NCBI RefSeq assembly: GCF_017614965.1
Contig: NZ_WVUG01000001.1
Location: 45,098-109,097, forward strand
Length of the DNA: 64,000 nt
Direction of reading: 5' to 3'
DNA from: Streptomyces griseorubiginosus
Lineage (GTDB): Bacteria > Actinomycetota > Actinomycetes > Streptomycetales > Streptomycetaceae
A program made the position numbers and the translations under genes. How positions within the stretch are numbered: the stretch's first letter is position 1; the number at the start of each line of letters is the position of its first letter. Shown here in pieces: positions 16,291-24,121 of this stretch. The notes beneath the pieces are model-generated. The model was given only the letters and a program-made list of their open reading frames with translations. It searched no databases and had not been told where the DNA came from.

Positions 16291-16836
16291 ATGACCAGCA
16301 CAGGGTTCGACATCTTCGCGGAGTTCGGCCTCGACCCCAGGCCCGACGCGGAGCTGACCAGAGACGAGATCATCTCGCGCAACCTCAAGGTCGTCGACTG
16401 GCACTTCCACTCGGAGAACCCGCACGAGGTGGAGAAGGCCGTGGCGCTGTACGCCGACGACATCGTCTGGGAGGCCCCGAGCAGGGGGCTCGTCATGAGG
16501 GACGCCGGCGAGGTGCTGGAGGCCTACCGCAACATCTTCCGCACGATGGCCTACCGCAAGACGATCTCCCTGCGTCGGTTCGCCACTGAGGACTTCGTGT
16601 TCGACGACCAGATCGCCTGGGCCAAGGTCGTGGGCGACCCCGCGCAGATGCCGGGCATGCCCTTCCCGCAAGGCACCGAGGTCTGTGCCCGCCTGGTGCA
16701 CTGCTTCCAGATGAAGGACGGCCGGATCTCGCGTGAGATCGCCTACGAGGTCTGGCGCGAGGCTGACAGCGACATCGCCCACGACGACGTGCCCGACGGC
16801 TCTGCCGTACAGGTCTTCTCGGGTCTGCCGGACTGA
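16291..16836 (+). CDS. SnoaL/NTF2-like protein
   Basis: 181 residues with the cone-shaped NTF2/SnoaL fold signature: an N-terminal helix with VVDWHFHSENPHEVEKAVALYADDIVWEAP-type sequence, then a curved sheet ending in GRISREIAYEVWRE. Such proteins act as small isomerases, hydratases, cyclases or as binding subunits. ATG 16291 follows GAGAAGGGA, a ribosome site repeated before the next gene. It is the first gene of a six-gene aromatic operon (16291-22065) behind two perfect operator candidates. It might supply the hydration or isomerisation step that the operon otherwise lacks, but this is inference. Confidence 0.85.
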   Translation: MTSTGFDIFAEFGLDPRPDAELTRDEIISRNLKVVDWHFHSENPHEVEKAVALYADDIVWEAPSRGLVMRDAGEVLEAYRNIFRTMAYRKTISLRRFATEDFVFDDQIAWAKVVGDPAQMPGMPFPQGTEVCARLVHCFQMKDGRISREIAYEVWREADSDIAHDDVPDGSAVQVFSGLPD

Positions 16837-16895
16837 ACCCCGTCAGCGGACAGCGCGGAACCCCGGGCCGTTTGGCCACCGAGAAGGGAAACACT

Positions 16896-17723
16896 GTGAG
16901 AGTTGTCGGCTACCTTCAGGACGGCGTCCGGCACGTCGGATCGCTGTGCAACGACAAGGTGACACCGCTGGGAACGACGGAGGCCTTCTACCGGCGCGGC
17001 GGGGGCACCGAGAAGGCCGGCGCTCCGGTCCCGGTGTCCGACCTGGAACTGGTCCCGTTCGTGCCGGAGACAGCACGCGTCTTCTGCGTGGGCGTCAACT
17101 ACAAGGCGCACGCCACCGAAGCCAAGGAGATCGGGGGCATCGAAGCCCCCAAGTTCCCGATGATCTTCGGGCGATGGGCGTCCACGCTCGTGACGGACGG
17201 GACGCCGGTGCCGGTCCCTCCGAACGAGGACGGCCTGGACTGGGAGGTGGAACTCGCCGCCGTCATCAAGGACGACGTGTGGGAAGCGACGCGGGAGAAC
17301 GCCCTCGACCACGTTCTGGGCTACACGGCTTTCAACGACCTCTCGGCCCGGCGCAAGCAGACTGACACCATTCAGTTCACGCTGGGCAAGAACGCGGACC
17401 GTAGTGGTCCGATCGGCCCCGTCCTGGTGACCGCCGACGAAGTCGAGGACCCGACGAACCTTCGGGTCATGACACGGGTCAACGGAGAGACGGTCCAGGA
17501 CAGCAACACCAGTCTGCTGATCCACTCCCTGGCCGAGATCATCACCTACATCACCGACACGGTGACCCTCCGCGCCGGGGACGTCATCGCGACCGGCACC
17601 CCGGGCGGAGTCGGAATGAGCTTCACACCACCCCGGCTGCTCGGCCCGGGGGACGTGGTCGAAGTCGAGGTGGAGTCGATCGGCACCATCCGCACGCCCA
17701 TCATCTCCCGCGCCGAACTCTGA
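16896..17723 (+). CDS. Fumarylacetoacetate-hydrolase-family protein (acylpyruvase-like)
   Basis: 275 residues from GTG 16896, preceded by GAGAAGGGA; an in-frame ATG at 16872 lies before this ribosome site and is disfavoured. The FAH fold is clear: FCVGVNYKAHATEA, the metal-binding DWEVELAAVI, FNDLSARRKQ and GDVIATGTPGGVG. Members of this size hydrolyse acylpyruvates such as fumarylpyruvate or maleylpyruvate, or decarboxylate/hydrate meta-cleavage products. In this operon, with a flavin hydroxylase downstream, it likely processes a ring-cleavage product to pyruvate plus a dicarboxylate. No ring-cleaving dioxygenase is visible in the operon. Confidence 0.9.
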   Translation: MRVVGYLQDGVRHVGSLCNDKVTPLGTTEAFYRRGGGTEKAGAPVPVSDLELVPFVPETARVFCVGVNYKAHATEAKEIGGIEAPKFPMIFGRWASTLVTDGTPVPVPPNEDGLDWEVELAAVIKDDVWEATRENALDHVLGYTAFNDLSARRKQTDTIQFTLGKNADRSGPIGPVLVTADEVEDPTNLRVMTRVNGETVQDSNTSLLIHSLAEIITYITDTVTLRAGDVIATGTPGGVGMSFTPPRLLGPGDVVEVEVESIGTIRTPIISRAEL

Positions 17724-17772
17724 TCCGCGACGGATGTGCAGACCAATCCCGGTACAACGAAAGGGAGGCCGC

Positions 17773-18696
17773 GTGCCCACGGGTCAGCCGCAGGCGCCGC
17801 CATACGCTTGGAACCCCTACCGGTCGATTCACTTCGTCCCCGCCTCACGTCCGGACTGGGTGGGGAAGGCGGATGCGGCCGGGGCGGACGCCATCGTGAT
17901 CGACCTCGAGGACTCCGTTCCACCGAACCAACGAGCCGCCGCCCGCCGGCAGATCAAGACGATGCTCAGCGACGGCTCAGCACTGCGGGCCGACCTATGG
18001 GTGCGTACCCTCGACGTGGACAACGCGGAGTTCGAGGACGATCTGGCCGCCGTGGTCCATGAAGGCCTGACCGGGGTCCTGCTTCCCAAGACCGAGTCGG
18101 CCGCCCAGGTCGTCGCGGCGTCGTCGCGCCTCCTCCACTTCGAGTCGATGAGAGACCTCGCGCCGGCGAGCACCGCGCTCATCGTGTCGCCGGAGTCTCC
18201 CGCCGCCATCCGCGATCTCGGTGACATCCTGCGCGCCGACCGTCGCGTCGTCGGCGTCGGTTTCGCCGGCGCGGACGGTGGAGACCTGTGCAACGCACTG
18301 GGGATATCGCAGAGCCGGGACCGGCGGGAGGTCCTCTATCTACGCTCACGGGTCCAGTTCGAAGCCGTCCTCGCGGGCTGTCGGCAGATCATCGAAAGTG
18401 TATGGGTCGATCTCAACGACCCCGATGGGTTCGCCGCCGACTGTCAGTTGTCCCGTCGCATGGGATACACGGGGCGCGGAACCATTCACCCCGATCAGAT
18501 CACGGCGGCCAACGCGGTCTACGGTCCCGGCCCGCAGCAGATCGCGGACGCCCGAGCCTTGTTGACCGCTTACCGCGAAGCGGCGGCGGCCGGCCAGGGA
18601 GCCGTCAGACACCGCGGCCGAATGATAGATGCCGCCATGGCCGAAGGGGCGGAGCGCTTCCTCAAGCAGCTGGGTGCCCTCGATGCAGGAGTGTGA
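17773..18696 (+). CDS. HpcH/HpaI-CitE-type aldolase (acyl-CoA lyase)
   Basis: 307 residues from GTG 17773 behind AGGGAGG. Features of the CitE branch: RSIHFVPASRPDWVGKA near the N terminus, DAIVIDLEDSVPPNQ with the metal-binding acidic residues, GVLLPKTES, and the C-terminal GRGTIHPDQI. CitE-like proteins cleave citramalyl-, malyl- or related 3-hydroxyacyl-CoAs. With a CaiB CoA-transferase gene immediately downstream, the natural reading is activation of a hydroxy-dicarboxylic acid and cleavage to acetyl-CoA plus an oxoacid. Specificity is not determined by the sequence. Confidence 0.9.
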   Translation: MPTGQPQAPPYAWNPYRSIHFVPASRPDWVGKADAAGADAIVIDLEDSVPPNQRAAARRQIKTMLSDGSALRADLWVRTLDVDNAEFEDDLAAVVHEGLTGVLLPKTESAAQVVAASSRLLHFESMRDLAPASTALIVSPESPAAIRDLGDILRADRRVVGVGFAGADGGDLCNALGISQSRDRREVLYLRSRVQFEAVLAGCRQIIESVWVDLNDPDGFAADCQLSRRMGYTGRGTIHPDQITAANAVYGPGPQQIADARALLTAYREAAAAGQGAVRHRGRMIDAAMAEGAERFLKQLGALDAGV

Positions 18697-18699
18697 GAC

Positions 18700-19902
18700 A
18701 TGAGCGAGAGCCTCCCACTGGCGGGAATCACCGTCCTCGATGTCGGTCAGGCCATAGCCGGTCCGCTTGTCGGTCAGATCCTCGGGGACTTCGGCGCCGA
18801 AGTGGTCAAGATCGAGGATCCGGAGCACGGCGACACCTACCGGCACTGGCTGCCGCGCAAGGAGGGTGTGGAGCTCGGCTGGCTGTCGATAGCCCGTAAC
18901 AAGAAGTCCGTCACGATGAACCTGCGGGATACACGAGGGGTCCAGTTGCTGAAGGACCTCGTCACCAAGGCCGACGTGGTGATCCAGAGCTTCAAGCCGA
19001 GCACCAGTGACCGGCTCGGTATCTCCTATGAGGACCTGGCCGCCGTGAACCCGCGCATCATCGTGGTTCAGGTGTCGGGCTTCGGACAGACGGGCCCTTA
19101 TCGGGACCGCCCGGGGTTCGGCACGCTCGCCGAGGGGATGAGCGGCTTCGCCGAGATGAACGGCGAAGCGGACGGACCTCCCCTCCTGCCGCAATTTCCC
19201 CTGGCCGACAGCGTGGCCGCGCTCTACGCGGTCATCGGTGTCCTCACGGCCGTCCTCGACAGGGACTTGAACGGCGGCGGGAAGGGCCAACTCGTCGACG
19301 TCAGCCTCCTCGAGCCGTTGTTCTCGATCCTCGGCCCCATCTCAACCCTCTATGACCAGCTCGGGATCAAGCCCGTTCGGCTCGGGAGCCGTAACCCGGC
19401 CAACGCGCCCCGCAATCTCTACCAGACCAAAGACGGAAACTACGTCTCCATCGCGGCATCCGCGCAACAGGTGGCAAGGCGCTGCTTCGAAGCCATCGGC
19501 CGTCCTGAACTCTTCGACGACCCTCGCTACGCCACAGCGGCGGCACGCGTGGAGCACGTAGAAGAGGTGGATGGCCTGGTCGGCGACTGGGTCCGCGAAC
19601 GATCCCGAGAAGAAGTGGTGCAGGTGATGAACGAGCACGGGGTCGCCGCCGCGCCCGTGTTCGACATCGAGGACCTCTCCGCGGACCCGCACGTCCTCGC
19701 CCGGGACATGATCCACACCGCGCACCATCACGTGCTGGGGGACGTGCGGATGCACGGCGTCGTACCTCGCCTGTCGCGTACCCCCGGGAGCATCCGGTCC
19801 GTGGGGCCGTCGCTCGGGGCACATACCGAGGACGTACTGCAACAACTGCTGCACCTGACCCCTGACGAGATCGGGCAGTTGCGCACCGACGGAGTCATCT
19901 GA
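18700..19902 (+). CDS. Family III CoA-transferase (CaiB/BaiF)
   Basis: 400 residues. The family III pattern is present: GITVLDVGQAIAGP, FGAEVVKIEDP, SVTMNLRD, VSGFGQTGPY and the catalytic Asp170 in FPLADSVAAL. It transfers CoA between carboxylic acids via a mixed anhydride on that aspartate. It starts three bases after the CitE-type gene and is followed by the hydroxylase, so it should activate an acid arising in the same pathway, such as a citramalate-, mesaconate- or itaconate-like dicarboxylate. Identity of donor and acceptor is inference. Confidence 0.92.
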   Translation: MSESLPLAGITVLDVGQAIAGPLVGQILGDFGAEVVKIEDPEHGDTYRHWLPRKEGVELGWLSIARNKKSVTMNLRDTRGVQLLKDLVTKADVVIQSFKPSTSDRLGISYEDLAAVNPRIIVVQVSGFGQTGPYRDRPGFGTLAEGMSGFAEMNGEADGPPLLPQFPLADSVAALYAVIGVLTAVLDRDLNGGGKGQLVDVSLLEPLFSILGPISTLYDQLGIKPVRLGSRNPANAPRNLYQTKDGNYVSIAASAQQVARRCFEAIGRPELFDDPRYATAAARVEHVEEVDGLVGDWVRERSREEVVQVMNEHGVAAAPVFDIEDLSADPHVLARDMIHTAHHHVLGDVRMHGVVPRLSRTPGSIRSVGPSLGAHTEDVLQQLLHLTPDEIGQLRTDGVI

Positions 19903-19929
19903 CCATCAGCGCTGACGGAGGAAACAGCC

Positions 19930-21471
19930 TTGCGGTACGACGTTGCCATCGTGGGATACGGCCCGGTGGGTCAGACGCTTGCCTTGAATCTTGGGCGAAA
20001 AGGACATCGAGTGGGCGTCTTCGAGCGCAACGACTCCCTGTGTGGCCAGCCGCGTGCCGGAGGCGGCGACGGCGAGATCATGCGTCTCCTGCAGAACCTG
20101 GGTGTGGCGGAGGAGCTCGAGCCGCTCTTCCAGCCATCCCTCGCCTTCGACCTGGTCGACAAGGACTTCAATGTGCTCCGCGTGGGAGGCGATCACGGAG
20201 TGAGCACGACCGGATGGCTCCCGTGGTACCTCTACCACCAACCGGACGTCGAGGAAGCGCTCGACAAGGCCATCCGGGAACTCGACAATGTCGACGTGTT
20301 CCTGGGGCGTACCGTCGTCGGCGTCGAGCAGGACTCCGACTGCGGCCGGCTGTTCGTCGACGGGCCGGAAGGGCGCTCCACCGTCGAGGCCGCGTATGTC
20401 ATCGGCGCCGACGGCGCTCGAAGCCAGACCCGTGAGTGGCTGGGTGTGGAGCAGGTCGACCAGGGGTTCGAGCCGGCCTCCTATGTCGTGGTCGACATCA
20501 AGCACAGGGATCCCACCGTCGAGATCCCGCGGATGAACCTGATGCGGCAGGTCCTCGACCCGGCTCGCCCGCACTTCGCCTCTCGCTGGAACGGCACGGA
20601 ACATTCTCGCTGCGAGTTCGCGGTCATGCCCGACGACGATCTGGACGCGATCGTCGAGCCGGAGAACGTCATGAAGATGCTGGAGCAGTTCTGGGACATC
20701 GACCCGTCGAACACGACCATCGTACGGAGCACCATCTACACCTTCCGCTCCAAGGTGGCAGAGACGTTCCGTGCGGGTCGGTTCTTCCTCGCGGGTGACG
20801 CCGCGCACCTCATGCCACCGTTCCTGGGCCAAGGACTCTGCTCCGGGCTGCGCGACATGGCCAATCTCGCCTGGCGCCTGGACCTGGTGCTGTCAGGCCG
20901 TGCTTCCGAGCGCGTCCTGGACGACTACACTCCCGAACGCAAACCGCATGTCGAGGGCATCGCGCGTGCGTCGGCGAGCATGGCCGACATCTGCATCCGG
21001 CTCGACCCCGCCACGATGGATGATGCCGCACGTGAGGCGTTCCGGACCGCCAAGTCCGCCGACTTCGACCGGAAGTACTTCGACGGGACTGTCGCCTCCG
21101 GTGCAGCGTTCGCCGGGGAGTACTTCATGCAGGCACGCGTCCACCACAACGGTCGCACCGGCAAGATGGACGACATCTTCGGCAACGGCTGGCGTCTCAT
21201 CTCCCCGAGGAAGATGGACCTCTCTGCACTGGATCCCGAGCTCCGCCGGTGGAGTTCCGGCTTTCTTGAGGTGATCCCCATGTCGCGAGGGCGGCTTGCC
21301 GGGGTCGTGATCGACATCGACGCGGCGTACGCGGGCTGGTTCACAGCACATGGGGTGGACTTCGTCATCGAGCGCCCGGATCACTACCTGTTCGGGGCCG
21401 GCAAGCTGGAGGACCTGTCCGACGTGCTGGCGCAACTCCGGGAGCTCATCGGAACACCGCAGGCGGCGTAG
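19930..21471 (+). CDS. FAD-dependent aromatic hydroxylase (MhpA-like)
   Basis: 513-residue class A flavoprotein monooxygenase. GYGPVGQ (9-15) binds ADP, the central DGARSQTRE is the DG motif, and GDAAHLMPPFLGQGLCSG is the GD motif contacting FAD. The long C-terminal region with a thioredoxin-like tail is usual for the MhpA/PheA/TfdB group. The start is TTG 19930 behind GGAGGAAA. It hydroxylates a phenolic ring at the expense of NAD(P)H and is the only obvious ring-activating enzyme in the 16291-22065 operon. An FMN reductase gene follows by three bases; class A enzymes do not need one, so that gene may serve another oxygenase. Confidence 0.93.
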   Translation: MRYDVAIVGYGPVGQTLALNLGRKGHRVGVFERNDSLCGQPRAGGGDGEIMRLLQNLGVAEELEPLFQPSLAFDLVDKDFNVLRVGGDHGVSTTGWLPWYLYHQPDVEEALDKAIRELDNVDVFLGRTVVGVEQDSDCGRLFVDGPEGRSTVEAAYVIGADGARSQTREWLGVEQVDQGFEPASYVVVDIKHRDPTVEIPRMNLMRQVLDPARPHFASRWNGTEHSRCEFAVMPDDDLDAIVEPENVMKMLEQFWDIDPSNTTIVRSTIYTFRSKVAETFRAGRFFLAGDAAHLMPPFLGQGLCSGLRDMANLAWRLDLVLSGRASERVLDDYTPERKPHVEGIARASASMADICIRLDPATMDDAAREAFRTAKSADFDRKYFDGTVASGAAFAGEYFMQARVHHNGRTGKMDDIFGNGWRLISPRKMDLSALDPELRRWSSGFLEVIPMSRGRLAGVVIDIDAAYAGWFTAHGVDFVIERPDHYLFGAGKLEDLSDVLAQLRELIGTPQAA

Positions 21472-21474
21472 CCC

Positions 21475-22065
21475 ATGAGTGACAGGCTCGTCCTCCAGGT
21501 GATCCTTTGCAGCGTTCGATCCGGCCGCGTCGGAGAGCCCCTCACACGCTGGTTCTCCGACACCGCACGAGCACACGGACACTTCGACGTCGAGGACATC
21601 GACCTCAAGGAGACAGCGCTTCCCCTCCACGACGAACCGGACTTCCCGGTCACGCGCAAGTACACGCAGCCGCACACCGTCGCCTGGAGCAAGACGATAG
21701 AGCGCGGCGACGCCTACGTCTTCGTGACGCCGGAGTACAACCACGGCTACAGTCCCTCGGCCAAGAACGCCATCGACTACCTCTGCCACGAGTGGGCTTT
21801 CAAACCGGTCAGCTTCGTCAGCTACGGCGGCATCTCCGCCGGCACCCGGTCGGTGCAGCAGCTGATGCAGGTGCTGCAGGCGGTCCGTGCCGTGCCGATC
21901 GCCGAGCTCGTCGCTGTGCCCTTCTCTCACACCAAGCTCGACGAAGACGGCAACCTCGCCCCCGACGAGCCACTGTCGCTCGCCGCCATCGCAGTCTTGG
22001 ACGAACTCGCCCGCATGGCAAACGGACTCAAGCCGCTACGCAGGCCTCTGCCGCCACTCTCCTGA
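21475..22065 (+). CDS. NAD(P)H-dependent FMN reductase
   Basis: 196-residue flavodoxin-fold reductase. LQVILCSVRSGRVGEP holds the FMN phosphate, and VFVTPEYNHGYSPSAKNAIDYL is the family signature around the flavin. It could supply reduced FMN to a two-component monooxygenase, the best local candidate being the dehydrogenase-fold protein at 8263, or reduce quinones. Last gene of the plus-strand aromatic operon; the next gene is convergent. Confidence 0.93.
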   Translation: MSDRLVLQVILCSVRSGRVGEPLTRWFSDTARAHGHFDVEDIDLKETALPLHDEPDFPVTRKYTQPHTVAWSKTIERGDAYVFVTPEYNHGYSPSAKNAIDYLCHEWAFKPVSFVSYGGISAGTRSVQQLMQVLQAVRAVPIAELVAVPFSHTKLDEDGNLAPDEPLSLAAIAVLDELARMANGLKPLRRPLPPLS

Positions 22066-22227
22066 TCCGGAAGTGGGCAGAAGCGGAAGTCCGAGCGGGG
22101 CTGGTATTCAAGTCCGCGCTGTGCAGACGGCGGCGAGGGACCCTGCGGTCGTCTCGAAGGGGGTGCCGACGCCTCCGGGGGTCCCGTCCACCGACGGCAG
22201 GCGAGTGCGTGGCCATGGCGGCCTCTT

Positions 22228-23295
22228 TCAGCTGATCGGTTCGCCGGCCCACGCCGCCTGCAGCAGTAGGGTCAGGTTCGCGTAGGTGACGGGGGTGGGG
22301 TTGTTGGCGGGGATCGCCTTGACGATCGGGCCCAGCGCCTTGGCGATGCCGGTCTCCGGCATGCCGTAGTCGCGCAGTGCCCTCGGCGCGCCCAGAAGTT
22401 CACGCAGGGCGGCCAGTCCGGCGCTCGCCGTGCGGGTTCCGCACTCCGCGCCGATGGCCTGTGATATGCGTGCTTCCGCTTCGGGGGCGTGCGGGGCGTT
22501 GAAGGCCAGAACGTAGGGGAGCACGACCGCGTGGGTCTGGGCGTGCGGGAGATCGAACATGCCACCGAGGACATGGCAGATCTTGTGATGCATGCCGGAG
22601 CCGGCCGAGGCGAACGCGACAGCCGCCAGATAGGCGCCGTACAGGGTCTGTTCGATGCCTGCGACGCTCGTCGAGTCCTTGGCCACCTTCGGCAGGCCGG
22701 CCGCCAGGGCGCGGATGCCCTCCTGGGCCAGCGCCCGGTCGATGGGGTCGGCGCGTGGCCCCCACATCGAGTCCACGCAGTGGGCCATGGCGTTCATGCC
22801 ACTGGCCACGGTCATGTCGCCGGGGAGCGTGGTCAGCAGAGCCGCGTCGTAGACGACCGACGCGGGCAGCACCGTGTCGTCCACGCCGGTGGTCTTGGTC
22901 TCGCCTTTGGTCAGGCCCCACACGTTGGTCGCCTCGGACCCCGCGTACGTGGTCGGCACCGCGACGATCGGCAGCCCGGTGGTCATCGCCACCGCCTTGG
23001 CCAGACCCGTGGTCGAGCCCCCGCCGACGCTGACCAGGATGTCGGCGCCCGCGTCGGCCGCGGCTCGACGGGCCCGCTCCGCAACGTCGACCGGTACGTG
23101 CATCACGACTTCCTCATGACGCAGCACGACCGCGATCTCCTTGTCGATGGGGTCGGCCAGCTCCTTCTCACGGTCCGACGCGATGAGCATGACCTTGGTG
23201 CCGCCGAGTGCCTCGACCTCCGCCGCCACGGCGGCAGGCGATCCCCCGGCCGCGAACACGACCCGCTGGGGAAGAGTCTCGTGGGTGAATCGCAT
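22228..23295 (-). CDS. Maleylacetate reductase (iron-containing ADH family)
   Basis: 355 residues of the group III iron-dependent alcohol dehydrogenase family. GGGSTTGLAKA is the nucleotide-binding motif, VPTTYAGSEATNVWG and MNAMAHCVDSMW are characteristic of maleylacetate reductases, and the second half carries GMHHKICHVLGG and LPHAQTHAVVLP. The reaction is NAD(P)H-dependent reduction of maleylacetate to 3-oxoadipate. ATG 23295 overlaps the upstream stop as TGATG; in-frame extensions reach far into neighbouring genes and are not real. Last gene of the Rieske operon. Its product would feed PcaIJ and PcaF encoded at 30831-33372. Confidence 0.9.
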   Translation of the reverse strand: MRFTHETLPQRVVFAAGGSPAAVAAEVEALGGTKVMLIASDREKELADPIDKEIAVVLRHEEVVMHVPVDVAERARRAAADAGADILVSVGGGSTTGLAKAVAMTTGLPIVAVPTTYAGSEATNVWGLTKGETKTTGVDDTVLPASVVYDAALLTTLPGDMTVASGMNAMAHCVDSMWGPRADPIDRALAQEGIRALAAGLPKVAKDSTSVAGIEQTLYGAYLAAVAFASAGSGMHHKICHVLGGMFDLPHAQTHAVVLPYVLAFNAPHAPEAEARISQAIGAECGTRTASAGLAALRELLGAPRALRDYGMPETGIAKALGPIVKAIPANNPTPVTYANLTLLLQAAWAGEPIS

Positions 23296-23891
23296 CAGGC
23301 TTCCGTCAGCCACTGTCTGCCTTCCGAGTAGAGCTGCTCGACCGCTGTCCCGGTGAGGCCGGGGAGTCCTGGTTTCACCGTGAAACCCGCCTTCGTCTGC
23401 AGGTAGGCCAGGTGCCGGTAGCCGGTCGGGAACCGGTTCAGCAGGTCGGGGTCGAGTGTGAGTGAGGCAGCGGGGTCGACGACGTCGAGCCGGTCCTTCT
23501 CGTAGATCGGCTGCCGGCGTACGAGGGTCCAGCGGCCCTCGTGGCGGGCGAGGAAGTCGTAGAAGCGGCCCGTGCAGACGACGTCGACCTCGACGCCGTC
23601 GATGCTCGCGCGCTGGTTGATGGTCATCTTCGTCTGGGCGACGGCCCGGTCGCCGTCGATGTCCGCGGTGTGGCCGCCGAGGAAGTGGAGGATGCTGACG
23701 CCGTTGTCGAAGCCCTCGCGGCTGGCCTTGATGAAGTCGGCGGCGCTGCCCTGGAACCAGGTGGCGCTCATCCAGCCGTCGCGCGGGTGCCAGACCGTGG
23801 CGAAGCGGTCCCAGTCCCCGGCGTCGCGCCACAGCGCCCAGTTCTCGATCAGCTGCCGGATCTCGTTTCGATCGTCGTCGCCCTGCGACAT
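23295..23891 (-). CDS. SnoaL-like (NTF2-fold) protein
   Basis: 198 residues. The N-terminal IRQLIENWALWRDAGDWDRFATVWHPRDGWMS-type region and INQRASIDGVEVDVVCTGRFYDF identify a SnoaL/NTF2-type fold, related to small subunits and isomerases in aromatic pathways. ATG 23891 is preceded by AAGGAG. It overlaps the maleylacetate reductase gene by one base and lies just after the 63-codon small gene, so it is tightly embedded in the operon. Function not determined; a role in handling hydroxylated aromatics is inference. Confidence 0.85.
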   Translation of the reverse strand: MSQGDDDRNEIRQLIENWALWRDAGDWDRFATVWHPRDGWMSATWFQGSAADFIKASREGFDNGVSILHFLGGHTADIDGDRAVAQTKMTINQRASIDGVEVDVVCTGRFYDFLARHEGRWTLVRRQPIYEKDRLDVVDPAASLTLDPDLLNRFPTGYRHLAYLQTKAGFTVKPGLPGLTGTAVEQLYSEGRQWLTEA

Positions 23892-23929
23892 GTTGACTCC
23901 TTGAAGGGGGGGAGGGTACGCGGATCTCG

Positions 23930-24121
23930 TCAGAGAGTCCGGAAGAACTCCTCCAGTTCCCGGTCGAGCTGTCGGGAGGCTTCTGTCTCCCGGGCGTCCG
24001 ACAGCCATGCCGCTCCCACCGCGGGGCTGAAAGCCGCGGCGAGGAACCACCACCGGGGGAGCGAGGAGCGACGCAGGGGCGCACGCCGTGTCACGTGCGC
24101 CTCGCGGTCTCGACGCATCAT
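23930..24121 (-). CDS. Candidate small single-pass membrane protein (63 aa)
   Basis: A 63-codon frame begins at ATG 24121, sharing the A of the upstream TGA as TGATG, the same stop-start overlap used elsewhere in this operon. The predicted protein has an arginine-rich N terminus, a hydrophobic stretch WWFLAAAFSPAVGAAWL (about 24-40) long enough to cross the membrane, and an acidic helical C terminus ending ELEEFFRTL. Positive charges on one side suggest N-in, C-out topology. I do not recognise a family. It lies between the aldehyde dehydrogenase and SnoaL genes, where an otherwise unexplained 229-bp gap exists. It could be chance, since the same frame is open further upstream antisense-free. 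Confidence 0.4.
   Translation of the reverse strand: MMRRDREAHVTRRAPLRRSSLPRWWFLAAAFSPAVGAAWLSDARETEASRQLDRELEEFFRTL

Noticed and set aside
15735..16589. 284-codon plus-strand frame overlapping the SnoaL-like gene
   Set aside because: The 16291 gene in another frame has the better ribosome site and clear fold motifs.
16966..17400. Reading the FAH-family protein as a true fumarylacetoacetase (tyrosine pathway)
   Set aside because: It is 275 residues and lacks the N-terminal SH3-like domain of fumarylacetoacetase; it fits the shorter acylpyruvase-type group.
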